Shown here piece by piece: positions 8,221 through 16,445 of a stretch of 17,160 nucleotides of DNA (position 1 is the first letter of the stretch; the number at the start of each line of letters is the position of its first letter). Source of the DNA: Stephanodiscus triporus. Its lineage: Eukaryota > Bacillariophyta > Thalassiosirophyceae > Thalassiosirales > Thalassiosiraceae. Under the pieces are notes generated by a model. The model made no database searches, was not told where the DNA came from, and was given only the letters and a program-made list of their open reading frames with translations. Both the position numbers and the translations under genes were made by a program. Location: NCBI GenBank assembly GCA_036939755.1, contig JALLAZ010001313.1, positions 1 to 17,160 on the forward strand. The letters run 5' to 3'.

Positions 8221-8775
8221 CGATGAGCTCTGTTTAAATTTCTTTGCTACTTTAGCTGTAATAACTAGTACTAGTCATGGAAACTTTTACTTTGTATATA
8301 TACACCGCGGTGAGTAAAGTCTGGTCATTGTTTTGACCCTTCTCTTTTTTTCGACAGCCACCAGAATATTCGAGGATCTTCGCGCATAATCCGACAAATA
8401 GGGCCAGGGAGAGTTCCATGACCATACACGACAAGCCATTTTTTGGTGGCGTTTCACTGTTGCGGTCGGTATGGTTGTAGTACAAGCAATTGTAATGTTT
8501 TCCATCTTTGACATACAGAAGCCAGCAGCTCCCAAGTATGATAAATCTTATTTAGAATTCTTCCCCCTCCACCGCCCCTTTTTCCTGTAGCGAGGGAGGA
8601 CATCCCGTCGATTAGCACGTATCTCGAAGGCGCCATTCAATTCTGATAATCTACGCCCTTCAACCACAACCACAAGGCTACGTCTGTTGTCACCATTTGG
8701 TGGAGGTATCGTAGCAGAAGAATTGGATACGCCGGCTTCCCCACTGATTACACCAGTACCAGAGCTCGATTGACT
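8221..8775. repeat. Diverged dispersed repeat, copy A
   Basis: This segment aligns with 16446-16990 in the same orientation. Shared exact blocks include CTAGTCATGG (8271-8280 / 16492-16501), AAGTCTGGTC (8317-8326 / 16538-16547) and AACCACAACCACAAG (8662-8676 / 16883-16897). The first and last of these are 391 bp apart in both copies. The left edge falls within a few bases of the point where HECT homology ends (8219). The repeat contains the 3' part of the minus-strand gene at 8548-9105 and its downstream flank. It is diverged, with small indels. Confidence 0.8.
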
Positions 8776-9105
8776 CGCAGTTACAGCAGCGGGTGCCGGT
8801 GCATTGTACTTCCGGACGCCCTCACAGAGTGAAATGAGGAGTTCCACCGCTCTGTTACCGCCAGCAGTGGCGATCGATTGACAGGAAGGTGCAGCAACGG
8901 GTGCATCGTCCTGACGGACATCGGCGCGAACGCCTTCGGAATTCCGCTCTGAAATTTTCCTCCGCCTTGGCATAGCCTCCGCCGACATCTCATCATCCGC
9001 ATCCTCGGCATCGATGACCTCCCGCCTCTCCTCTGCCTCTCGTTTCAGCGCCTTCACCGCCTCGTTAGAGCTTCCCAAGTCTCCCCCGGCAGATTTGACA
9101 CTCAT
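8548..9105 (-). CDS. Hypothetical protein with truncated diatom NG/KxGxWxG-type domain
   Basis: This 185-aa frame starts at the ATG at 9105. The N-terminal half is charged (KREAEERREV, EDADDE) with a basic patch PRRRK (46-50), then a low-complexity Ser/Ala/Pro linker (100-137). The C-terminal part, LVVVVEGRRLSELNGAFEI (144-162) and LPRYRKKGRWRGK (170-182), resembles the start of a domain I recall as highly expanded in diatoms: NGxYxxxG, PxYxKxGxWxG, then RWYIS and PPxxGW. The frame stops right after GKNSK. Downstream on the same strand the expected continuation is visible in shifted frames: WLLYVKDGKHYNCLYY (about 8462-8509) and SETPPKNG (about 8430-8455), then VYGHGTLPGP after another shift. 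Either the gene is decaying by frameshifts or it now encodes a shortened protein. The function of the domain family is unknown to me. Confidence 0.5.
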   Translation of the reverse strand: MSVKSAGGDLGSSNEAVKALKREAEERREVIDAEDADDEMSAEAMPRRRKISERNSEGVRADVRQDDAPVAAPSCQSIATAGGNRAVELLISLCEGVRKYNAPAPAAVTASQSSSGTGVISGEAGVSNSSATIPPPNGDNRRSLVVVVEGRRLSELNGAFEIRANRRDVLPRYRKKGRWRGKNSK

Positions 9106-9188
9106 CTTCGCATTTTAACTATTTCTCATTGCACTTGTAAGCATCGTCTTCGAATTTCCACTATTCTCCATCGCAATTTTAGGCATTT
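9105..9188. repeat. Imperfect tandem duplication of about 42 bp
   Basis: The units 9105-9146 and 9147-9188 both begin TCTTCG and share interrupted blocks (CTATT, GCA followed by TT, GCAT). The first unit starts at the ATG of the minus-strand gene ending at 9105, so the duplication lies in its leader. Confidence 0.4.
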
Positions 9189-9544
9189 CTTCCGAGGACT
9201 TCTCTATCTCACGCGCCGCGCCGATGCCATAATTTTGGTCGCGGACGACGCCCGCGCACTCGCGGCGGCGAGGGGTTGATTTATCGCATTGCATTGGCGT
9301 CTTTCTTTGGACGACATGATTCAATTGCGCCGTCAGTTGCGGAGAGGAATAGTTGAAGGGCGGAGAGCGTCGTCGGTTGGCGGCGACGGTGCTGACGGGT
9401 GGAAGGAGCTGAGAAAAAGTGTTGTGTTGTGTTACGATGTGTGGAGTAACGTAACAACAGGCAATCTAATTCCTACGTGGGTAGATTATGAACTCTGTAA
9501 AAATAATTAATCCTGCATCCTAAAATGATTGAGAGAAGTATTAG
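9106..9544. other. Intergenic region upstream of the membrane protein gene
   Basis: This 439-bp region lies between divergent starts (9105 minus, 9545 plus). Two small frames (69 codons minus at 9115-9324; 73 codons plus at 9289-9510) overlap each other, show no recognisable domain and are probably chance. It should contain both promoters. Confidence 0.5.
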
Positions 9545-10312
9545 ATGAACGACGACGGCGATCACCAAGCACCGCCCTCCATGCCGTCATTGGACGACGG
9601 ATATGACGGCGAAAGGGGAGGATTAGGTGTGGCGATGGAGGAAAAAGGAGCGGGAGGACGAATTGCGGATCAGGATTTGGACTTCATCCGACATAGGGAC
9701 CTCCTCGCGGCGAGGCTGCGGAGGAAGCGATTCGTCATTGGCGGGATCGTCGCCCTCCTCGTCGCGGCGCTGCTGCAGGCGGTCATCTTGGGAATGGCAG
9801 GCGGCAACAATGACGACGACGATGGGCAGCGGAAGAAGCAACAGCAACAACAGCACCAACAACAGCAACAACAGCAGCAACAGCAACAGGGAACGACGAC
9901 GGCGGGCCACGTTCAAATTAACGACGACGTCATCTCCCTCCCCCTCTCCTACTCGTCGATGGGAGACATTTGCCTCCCAGTCCTGGACAACGATCTTTTC
10001 GAGATATACATCCCCGATAAGGACTCGGCCACCGTGCTCGACGGTGGCGGCAGCGCCGCCCTCATTGTGACCAACATCACCAGTCAGCCGTCGCACGGCG
10101 GGGAGTGCCTGATTTCCCTCGACATGACGCAGGTGGTATACAGCCCCCCTCGCGCGACGACCGGTGGAGGGGACGACGACGTCGGCTACGCCGACGAATG
10201 CGGCTACGAGGCGTGCCTGACGGTGCAGGACGACGGCGAGACCTCGATGTGCGGCGTCGCCGTGGTCACGATAAACGTCCAAGACGTGGAGGAGGGGGGG
10301 GGGGAGGTCGAG

Positions 10313-10343
<31 letters not shown>

Positions 10344-11548
10344 CCGTTGGGTACGGCTTGGCGATGCCCGCGTCGACCAAGGCGTTTCAACTTCCGGAGG
10401 TCTCGCGCGAGGGCGACGTCCTCGACAGGGACGCCGTGGTGGCGATCCACGGCGATACCGCCGTCTTGGGGGGGCACCACGTCGGGGGTTTCGGCGGGGT
10501 GGCGTTGGTCTACGTCAGGGACGCGACGTCCGGGGGATGGAATCAGCAGGCCAGGCTCACCCCGCCCGACGAGGGTGGGGAAAACTCGTACTTCGGTTGG
10601 AGCTTGGGCATACACGAAAATACCATCGCAGTGGGCGCGTGTGGCACCGGGCAAAACAAAGGATCGGCTCACGTCTTCGTTAGGGACGATGAGGCGGATG
10701 CCGAGACGGGCACGTGGTCGCACCAGGCCACGCTCGAGGCGCCGGACGGGACCACCGGCAATCATTTCGGGTACGACGTCGCCATTTTCGGGGACGTCGT
10801 CGTCGTCTCGGCGTTTTGGGACGACGAATCCGGCCCCGCGAGCAAATATGTCTACGTCTTTGTCAGGGACGGGGCGACGTGGTCCTATCAAGACAGGTTA
10901 TCGGCGCCGGACGGGGAAGAAAACGACTGGTTCGGCAACAGCGTCAACATATACGAGAACACCATCGTCGTCGGAGCATGGTGGGACGATGACGAGAGTT
11001 CCGACGGCATCGATAGCGGATCGGCTCACGTCTTCGTCAAGGACGGCGACGCATGGTCGCACCAGGCCAAGCTGATGGACAATGTCGACGGTAGGGCCGA
11101 GGATCAATTTGGCAACCGCGTCGCGATATATGCGGATACCATAGTCGTCGGCGCGCGCGGAGACGATCACGACGTCGACATTGACGGCAAGGTCGATATC
11201 GGATCGGCCTACGTCTTCGTACGGTACGGCGATGTGTGGACGCAGCAGGCGAAGCTCGTTTCTCCGAATAGCGCCCCGGGGGATCAGTTCGGCAACAACG
11301 TCGCGATCTACGGCGATACCATCGTCGTCGGCGCGCGGTGGGACGACGACAGCGAAATCGACAGCGGATCCGTCCACGTCTACGTGAGGGATGGCGAGGC
11401 TTGGACCCACCGGGCGAGGCTGGTGGCTTTGGGTGGGGGAGAGGCCGAGGAGTACTTTGGCTTTACTGTCGGCATTGATGATGGAACCATCGTCGTTGGT
11501 TCCGTCAACGGGAACGCTTATGTCTATTCTGACTACCTTGGGCGATAG
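9545..11548 (+). CDS. Single-pass membrane protein with cadherin-like domain and FG-GAP-type beta-propeller
   Basis: A 667-aa intronless protein. An acidic cytosolic-type N-terminus (1-59) precedes RRKR and one hydrophobic segment (about 63-84), giving a signal-anchor with the C-terminus predicted outside the cytosol. A Gln-rich linker follows (99-115). Residues 125-248 (INDDVISLP...LPVLDND...VTNITSQPSHGGECLIS...VVYSP...LTVQDDGETSMCGVAVVTINVQDV) match the layout of cadherin-like/Ig-fold tandem domains: VLxND, xQPxHG, VxYxP and a D-G before the last strands. After an Asp run (258-266), residues about 297-662 hold seven repeats of the form FGxxVxIxxDTIVVGA followed by GSAxVFVRDGxxWxxQAKL, enough for a complete seven-bladed FG-GAP/integrin-alpha-like propeller. 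Calcium-binding Asp clusters within blades are plausible (WDDDESSDG, 480-488). A surface recognition or adhesion role is inference. Confidence 0.85.
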
Positions 11549-12397
11549 TTGAAGTCCTTGCAAATACTATTTTCATGAGCGGTTCTGTTTCTATTTTTGG
11601 ACGAAAAGTACTATCTCTACTATTCCACTTCCCTTTAAAGCATGCAGTGTTCCTTTATCACATCGCAATTAGAATATATTATAACCTGATAATGATACTA
11701 GGTAGACATCATGTTTGCTCTAGGACCCATTGGATTGTTTTTAGGGTTTGTGTCAGTTAGTACATCCCATTACCTAGCATTGCTGCTACTTCTTGAATGA
11801 TATATATTACTGCATCGTACATGGTATTCATCTTCTTAAAATTTATTAAAGATCGTACCTGTGTTATTATTGACTCGATTAAAAACCAAACGACAGTGCA
11901 CCTCGGCCAGCCCCTGCTCTGACAGGTCGCCTGCTTTACACACAAAAAGTTATTTCATAGTCGTGGTGAAAACTGAAATGTACTGATACCGATACTGATA
12001 CTGATACACAGTTAGGTAGGTGACGAGACAAGTGAAGAGTTGATCGCTTGGCCGACTTCCGTATCATGATGTGTAACCCACCCTCCATCGTGGTGGGTAG
12101 GAAGCGAATGATATCGCGGTAAGAAGCGGAATGATTTCAATCATTTTCGAATAAGATTTTTTTCATTATGCTTGCGTTTTAATTTGTGTGTACTACTGTA
12201 TTCCTCAAATCCAAAAAACCAAAACAGGGCGGGCCCTCGTACCAAAAAAAACAACAACAACTTAAATCCCAACCCCTTCTATTCCGTCGCCGTGGTATAG
12301 ATAATCACATATCGATAACCATGGCATAAAGTGCGTCGATATATCGAATCGGAGCGCGTTTTCGAACGTAACCCTCCCTCCCTCGTCCGCGTGCGTT
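11549..12397. other. Convergent spacer, no gene seen
   Basis: This 849-bp AT-rich spacer lies between two convergent genes. The longest frames are about 60 codons without recognisable features. Small structures include a GATACT-type hexamer repeat (about 11984-12007) and a short palindrome near 12131-12146 (AATGATT/AATCATT). It should contain both transcripts' 3' ends. Confidence 0.6.
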
Positions 12398-13405
12398 TTA
12401 CATGGCGAAGCAGAGCGACACGCCGTGGATGACGCCGTTGTCGCACTGGACGTCGATGGGATAGTCGGAGTAGGGTCCGAAGGTCTTCTCGCCGATGACC
12501 GCGTCGTTGACGAAGTGCTTCCTGACGGCGTAGCGGTACTTCAGCGGCACGCCGCCAATGCTCACCAGCGGCGTCGTGGGGATGTCCTTGCTCGCGATCT
12601 TGCCCTTGACGATGTGCATCTTGAGCACGTCGGCGGTCAGCGGGCCGCGCATGGTCTCGTACGACTCGAGGGCGGGGTCCGTGGGCGCGAAGACGGTGTA
12701 GGGCCCGGCGCCCTGCAATTCGGCCGCGACGCCCAGGGAGTTGAGCGCGGCGTGGAACTTGCCGAAGTTGTCGTACCCGCGCAGGTCGGACTCCTCGTGT
12801 CCCTGGGCGATGCCGAGGTCTCCCCAGACCTGCCCCGGCCCCTGGAGGGACGCGAGGGTGCCGAGGATGGAGCCCCCCCCTCCCCCGGAGGACGACGCGA
12901 CGGGCGCGGCCGAGGCGGCGGCGGCGCCGCCGGAGGCGGCCGCGCGCTGCTTGAGGTATTCCTCGAAGCTCGGCGCGGCGGAGATGGACTTGCGCGGGTC
13001 CTCGTCGACGTAGGTGTCGGGGTCGCGGGTGTCGGCCATGCCGCCGGATCCGAGCTTGTGCTGGCCGAGGGCGGTGCCGGAGTGAGTCTGGGTTTTGGGG
13101 GGCGGCGCACGTGGTTTTTTTCGCCGCAGGGAGAAGAGAAGAGAAGAGAAGAGAAGAGAAGAGAAGAGAAGAGAAGAGAAGAGAAGATGGACGGGGGAAA
13201 GGATAATTTTTTTCGCGGTGAGTGAAATGATGATGGCATCAGTCGACATCGTCACAAGGGATGTCCTTTCCGACAAGAGGAAATCCCAAGTCCACGGAAG
13301 AAGCTCGATCGCGGCGCGGCGCGGCGAGAGCTGCTTACTCACCACGGCACCCGGGGTGAAGGCGGCGGCGCCGGAGACGAGGGCGAGGGAGAGGAAGAGC
13401 TTCAT
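12398..13405 (-). CDS. Plastid-targeted fasciclin (FAS1) domain protein
   Basis: Exon 1 (13343-13405) encodes MKLFLSLALVSGAAAFTPGAV: a signal peptide ending AAF-TP, close to the ASAFAP motif that marks bipartite plastid import in diatoms. Exon 2 (12398-13087) follows a 255-nt GTGAGT...CCCAG intron, phase 0, giving 250 aa. Landmarks: MADTRDPDTYVDEDPRKS (38-54), SFEEYLKQR (61-69), a low-complexity Ala/Ser/Gly linker (70-93), GYDNFGKFHAALNSLG (125-140), then the FAS1 signatures GPYTVFAPTDPALESY (149-164), ADVLKMHIVKGK (173-184) and CDNGVIHGVSL (236-246). One FAS1 domain is present. These domains usually mediate adhesion or protein contact; in the plastid the role is not established. The intron is also open in frame, so an unspliced 335-aa reading exists, but its composition is microsatellite-derived and the spliced model is preferred. 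Confidence 0.85.
   Translation of the reverse strand: MKLFLSLALVSGAAAFTPGAVVSKQLSPRRAAIELLPWTWDFLLSERTSLVTMSTDAIIISLTAKKIILSPVHLLFSSLLFSSLLFSSLLFSLRRKKPRAPPPKTQTHSGTALGQHKLGSGGMADTRDPDTYVDEDPRKSISAAPSFEEYLKQRAAASGGAAAASAAPVASSSGGGGGSILGTLASLQGPGQVWGDLGIAQGHEESDLRGYDNFGKFHAALNSLGVAAELQGAGPYTVFAPTDPALESYETMRGPLTADVLKMHIVKGKIASKDIPTTPLVSIGGVPLKYRYAVRKHFVNDAVIGEKTFGPYSDYPIDVQCDNGVIHGVSLCFAM
13088..13342 (-). other. Intron of the fasciclin gene
   Basis: On the minus strand GTGAGTAAGC...AAACCCAG, 255 nt, phase 0, just after the targeting peptide. Its length is a multiple of three and it has no in-frame stop. It contains the (TTCTC)n / (GAGAA)n microsatellite. Confidence 0.75.
13131..13186 (+). repeat. 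(GAGAA)11 pentanucleotide microsatellite
   Basis: Eleven perfect GAGAA units (13131-13185) plus one further base. It lies in the fasciclin intron, where on the transcript strand it forms a pyrimidine-rich TTCTC tract upstream of the 3' splice site. Confidence 0.97.
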
Positions 13406-14176
13406 GGTGGATTTCGTTTGGTGTTCGTGTAGAAGAGGGGTCGATTAGAAGAAGAATATGAGAATGTGCGGCGAACAGAGGATCCTGGCGGACGCGTGCG
13501 AGGGAGGGAAGCCTCTCTCGCGGCGAAAAATCCATCCCGCGCTGCCTTCGTGTCAAGCGGCGGATAAAGTTTTAGCATTCGACAAATGGTAATCTGAATA
13601 TTAAAATGGTTTTAGGACCTAGGTAGGACCGCTCTCTCTTGCCTGATTGATTGTTCTCATCCGATCCCCTGAAATCCGAAAGTACGTGTTCAAAAGACAC
13701 ATTTGCTTAGTCCTTTTCCCCATTTTCCACGCACGAAGATCGTTTAGCTCAAGTACGTATGTGCGCAGAGTTGGCGATCTTCCGAGAGTCGAGCCTAACG
13801 ATCGCTAAACTCGAACCCCCACAGCATTATTTGACAAAAATTGCTACATTATCGAGATCAACTGTTCTATCATGATTATGAAATTGTCTTAGAAACTCTA
13901 TGTATTGGATAATGAATATCAGCCATCTTCGATGACAATTGGTACAGATACTGCCTTCACATCAAAGAACTGGCTTCGTCGCAAGCAAGTGTGGAATAAC
14001 AACAGCTTCCTCGCTCCCCCATCATCTAGGGCTTCCCCCATCCTGTCCTCTCCTCAGCTAGACCACCATCCGGACAACAACGCGTTGGAGTGGTCGGCAA
14101 GCCAAGCTCGTCAATAAGAAGCAGTAGAGTAACCAAACAAATACCTAATAAACAATAATAGAGCAGAGGAGAGACC
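13406..14176. promoter_or_regulatory. Divergent promoter region between two plastid-targeted genes
   Basis: This 771-bp, mostly AT-rich region separates the divergent fasciclin and CbbX starts. A 70-codon frame at 13905-14117 has no recognisable features and lies where the CbbX leader should be, so I do not call it a gene. Small inverted words occur at 13736-13811 (AAGATCG/CGATCTT, GTTTAGC/GCTAAAC). No firm motif can be assigned, but both plastid genes could be controlled from here. Confidence 0.45.
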
Positions 14177-15439
14177 ATGAAGCTATCCGCGGCACTATCG
14201 GTCACGTTCCTGGCGTCGGCGTCCGCCTTCGCCCCGGCCCCCGCCTCGCCCGGGGGGCGCTGCGTCGCCGCCGGCGGCAGCACCAGCCTCCGGATGATGG
14301 GCGGGGCCAACCAGAACCCCTTCGGGAACGCCCAGTCCCTCCAGTACACCGGCGGCACCGACGTGAACAACAAGAACTACGGCAAGCTCGCAGACAAGCT
14401 CAACGAGGCCGACATCGAGCGCCGCAAGATCCAGGAGGAGGCCGAGCGACGCGAGCGGGCGGCGGAGATCCGGCGGGAGGAGAGGCAGGCGAAGATACAG
14501 TACATGATGAACATGCCCGACAGTCAGCCGGCGGGGACGGTCGACGAGTTCATGTTCAAGGAGGGGGTGCAGGACCAGCTCGACAAGCTCGATCACGACC
14601 TCGTGGGACTGCTCGCGGTCAAGAAGAGGGTCAAGGAGATCGCGGCGCTGCTCGTGCTCGACAAGATGAGGCGCAAGCTCGGGTTCGAGACGTCCGTGCC
14701 GTCCCTGCACATGAGCTTCACCGGCGCGCCCGGCACGGGCAAGACCACGGTCGCGGTGAGGATGGGGCAGATCCTCGCCAAGATGGGATACTCCCGTCGC
14801 GGGCACGTCGTACTCGCGACGAGGGACGACCTCGTGGGGCAGTACGTCGGGCACACCGCCCCCAAGACGAAGGAGATGGTCAAGAAGGCCATGGGGGGGG
14901 TCCTCCTGGTCGACGAGGCGTATTACCTGTACAACGCCGCGAACGACAGGGATTACGGCCAGGAGTCCATCGAGATACTGCTGAACGTCATGGAGAACAA
15001 CCAGGACGACCTAGTCGTGGCCGTCGCCGGGTACAAGGACCGGATGGACAAGTTCTTCTCGTACATCCCCGGCATGATGTCGCGCATCGGCAACCACATC
15101 GACTTCCCCAACTACAGCGCCGACGAGCTCGTCAAGATCGCGGAGGTCATGTCCCGCGACCTCGAGTACGACATCGACGATCGCGCGTACGGCACCTTCA
15201 AGAGGTACATCGAGGAGAGGATGAAGCTGCCGTACTTCTCCAACGCGCGCACCGTACGCAACGCCATGGACAGGGCGAGGATGAACTCCGCCATACGCAC
15301 GTTCGAGAAGTACGCGATCAACGGCGAGAACGGCGGGTACTGCACCGTCGCCGACCTGAAGAACATCGACGCCGCCGACTTCCAGATCCTGCTGGACGAC
15401 ATCCTGTACGCCGATTCCACCAAGCGCATCTTCGCCTAG
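14177..15439 (+). CDS. cbbX: Nuclear-encoded CbbX, red-type Rubisco activase (AAA+ ATPase)
   Basis: A 420-aa protein. It begins with a signal peptide and transit peptide containing SASAFAPAP (14-22), the canonical diatom plastid-import motif, so it should act in the plastid stroma. There CbbX uses ATP to remove inhibitory sugar phosphates from form ID (red-type) Rubisco by pulling on the large-subunit tail. A charged, probably coiled-coil stretch (71-110) extends the N-terminus beyond the usual ~300-aa CbbX core. The core shows LVGLLAVKKRVKEIAALL (142-159), Walker A GAPGTGKT (183-190), pore-loop GQYVGHT (221-227), Walker B GVLLVDEAYYLY (241-252), sensor-1 region VVAVAGY (280-286), arginine finger in MMSRIGNHIDFPNY (300-313, R303) and sensor-2 FSNARTVRNAMDRA (354-367). 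All key catalytic residues are present. Red-lineage algae also have plastid cbbX genes; this is the nuclear paralogue. Intronless; the start is the first ATG before the signal peptide. Confidence 0.95.
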   Translation: MKLSAALSVTFLASASAFAPAPASPGGRCVAAGGSTSLRMMGGANQNPFGNAQSLQYTGGTDVNNKNYGKLADKLNEADIERRKIQEEAERRERAAEIRREERQAKIQYMMNMPDSQPAGTVDEFMFKEGVQDQLDKLDHDLVGLLAVKKRVKEIAALLVLDKMRRKLGFETSVPSLHMSFTGAPGTGKTTVAVRMGQILAKMGYSRRGHVVLATRDDLVGQYVGHTAPKTKEMVKKAMGGVLLVDEAYYLYNAANDRDYGQESIEILLNVMENNQDDLVVAVAGYKDRMDKFFSYIPGMMSRIGNHIDFPNYSADELVKIAEVMSRDLEYDIDDRAYGTFKRYIEERMKLPYFSNARTVRNAMDRARMNSAIRTFEKYAINGENGGYCTVADLKNIDAADFQILLDDILYADSTKRIFA

Positions 15440-16445
15440 AATAATAATCATAAATAATAATCATAATAATGATCAAAGATAAGTGCGATGGGGGGGGGGG
15501 TGGGGGGGGGAGGAGGAAGACGGATGTTTGAAAGTATGAGAACGAACGGATATGCTGCTCTTCCGAAAAACCACGCGAACGCGATAATATTATAGAGGTA
15601 AAACCCGTTTCGAAGGATGATTTATCATTCCATGGAATGTTTGTTATTAGTTCGTCCTTCGGGTCGAAACTCGCTTTTGGCCTTGAGTGAATTTGTGCCT
15701 GAACGAGTACGAGAAATAATGAAGTATTAGGCAGAAAAAGGCTAGAACAGATAGATGATGAGCCCAGATTCGAAAAGGAAAACCCATGGTGTATTTTGTA
15801 CTAAATGTAACTCGATCCCATGAAGAAATTGTATTATCTCCCGGCTAGACACATCCAGTTGTTGGGGGTAGGTTGTCATCCGCCGCACCTCGCAGTGATC
15901 ACTGAAACTTACACTGAAATCATTGCTTCCTCAGCCCATGGTACTATCTTGGCAAGCAAATGAAAAAATGGCAGCAGGGCCCCAGGCCAAGCTACCGAAA
16001 ACATGCCACATGTCTATAATTGCCCTTTCTTAATCTGGTCTCATTCAACAATTCGATTTGTTTTGGTGATACTAGAAGAAGCCATATGATGTTCACCCAG
16101 TGAGAGTGAAAGGCAGAAATAAGTCTTGCTGGCACACTCTATGCAGGAATGGACCTAGGAAAAGGCATTTTTACAACACCAATCAAAGTCAAAGTAATAT
16201 GGTCACAGCTGATATATACCATTCCCTTAGCAAAGTCTAAATGCTAAACATAATATCGCCCACCTCCTCCTCGTCTGGTGACGGGTCGCACCTACGTGGA
16301 GTGGATGTATGCTAGTTTCTGCTAAACTGTGCCCCCCACTCTCCCATCATTGCTATCTCAAGACATCTGCTTGCCTCTCTCTATAAACAGAGATATTATA
16401 CTGTCATAATATCATGACAGAGGTGCATCAATAATGACATGTATT
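15440..16445. other. Long intergenic stretch, no gene seen
   Basis: About 1 kb after CbbX with no open frame of 60 codons or more. It begins with an AATAAT/CATAAT-rich simple sequence (15441-15474), followed by a G11-T-G9 tract (15490-15510). The rest is AT-rich unique-looking sequence with no recognised RNA gene or mobile-element signature. Confidence 0.6.
15490..15510 (+). repeat. G-tract (G11 T G9)
   Basis: Eleven G, one T, nine G, 51 bases after the CbbX stop codon. In the CbbX transcript it would fall in or just past the 3' UTR and could form a quadruplex. Confidence 0.9.

Larger units (their letters stand above)
6657..8237 (+). pseudogene. HECT E3 ubiquitin ligase, frameshifted and lacking the catalytic C-lobe
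   Basis: Exon 1 (6657 to about 7294) encodes an Asp-rich N-terminal part with landmarks TRFDADQSAYVL, GRCSLV and KAQWFQDTCAKLCEDWNR. After a tiny intron-like insertion, 7333-7582 encodes the HECT N-lobe (INVRRDYLLEDS, LRKVWRFEFIDEAGID, LTREWFELVTGEMFDPAVGLWQ). At 7538 the frame meets TGA, but the expected next motif, SESDPTRMQISNAS, follows in another frame (7541-7581). A single base lost after the GLWQ codons would explain this. A 164-nt phase-1 intron (7583-7746) then joins cleanly to exon 3 (7747-8237): CFRFLGRVMGKAMFDQQLV, HILGWPVTF, LPEYIEACLKYHLL, GFFDVIPEPLLTIF, QELELLM. HECT homology stops at 8219. The usual CGLP..ID..DW continuation and the C-lobe with the active-site cysteine are absent; five unrelated codons lead to a stop at 8235. 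HECT ligases transfer ubiquitin through that cysteine, so this product should be inactive. An assembly error or a distant exon are alternatives. Confidence 0.72.

Noticed and set aside
8356..8480. Possible downstream exon of the HECT gene after TTTTTTCGACAG (PPEYSRIFAHNPTNR...)
   Set aside because: The translated segment has no similarity to a HECT C-lobe, and the same DNA is explained by the minus-strand domain relic shared with 16446-16990.
9115..9510. Two overlapping small frames (69 codons minus, 73 codons plus)
   Set aside because: They overlap on opposite strands, have no recognisable domains, and one spans an imperfect tandem duplication.
13131..13186. CRISPR-like regular array
   Set aside because: It is a simple pentanucleotide microsatellite without spacers, inside a eukaryotic intron.
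13736..13820. tRNA-like sequence with TCGAACCCCC on the minus strand
   Set aside because: The bases flanking the TTCGA word cannot form a T-stem and no acceptor or anticodon stem could be placed.
13905..14117. 70-codon plus-strand frame upstream of CbbX
   Set aside because: No features, lies where the CbbX leader should be, and has low-complexity Ser/Asn composition.
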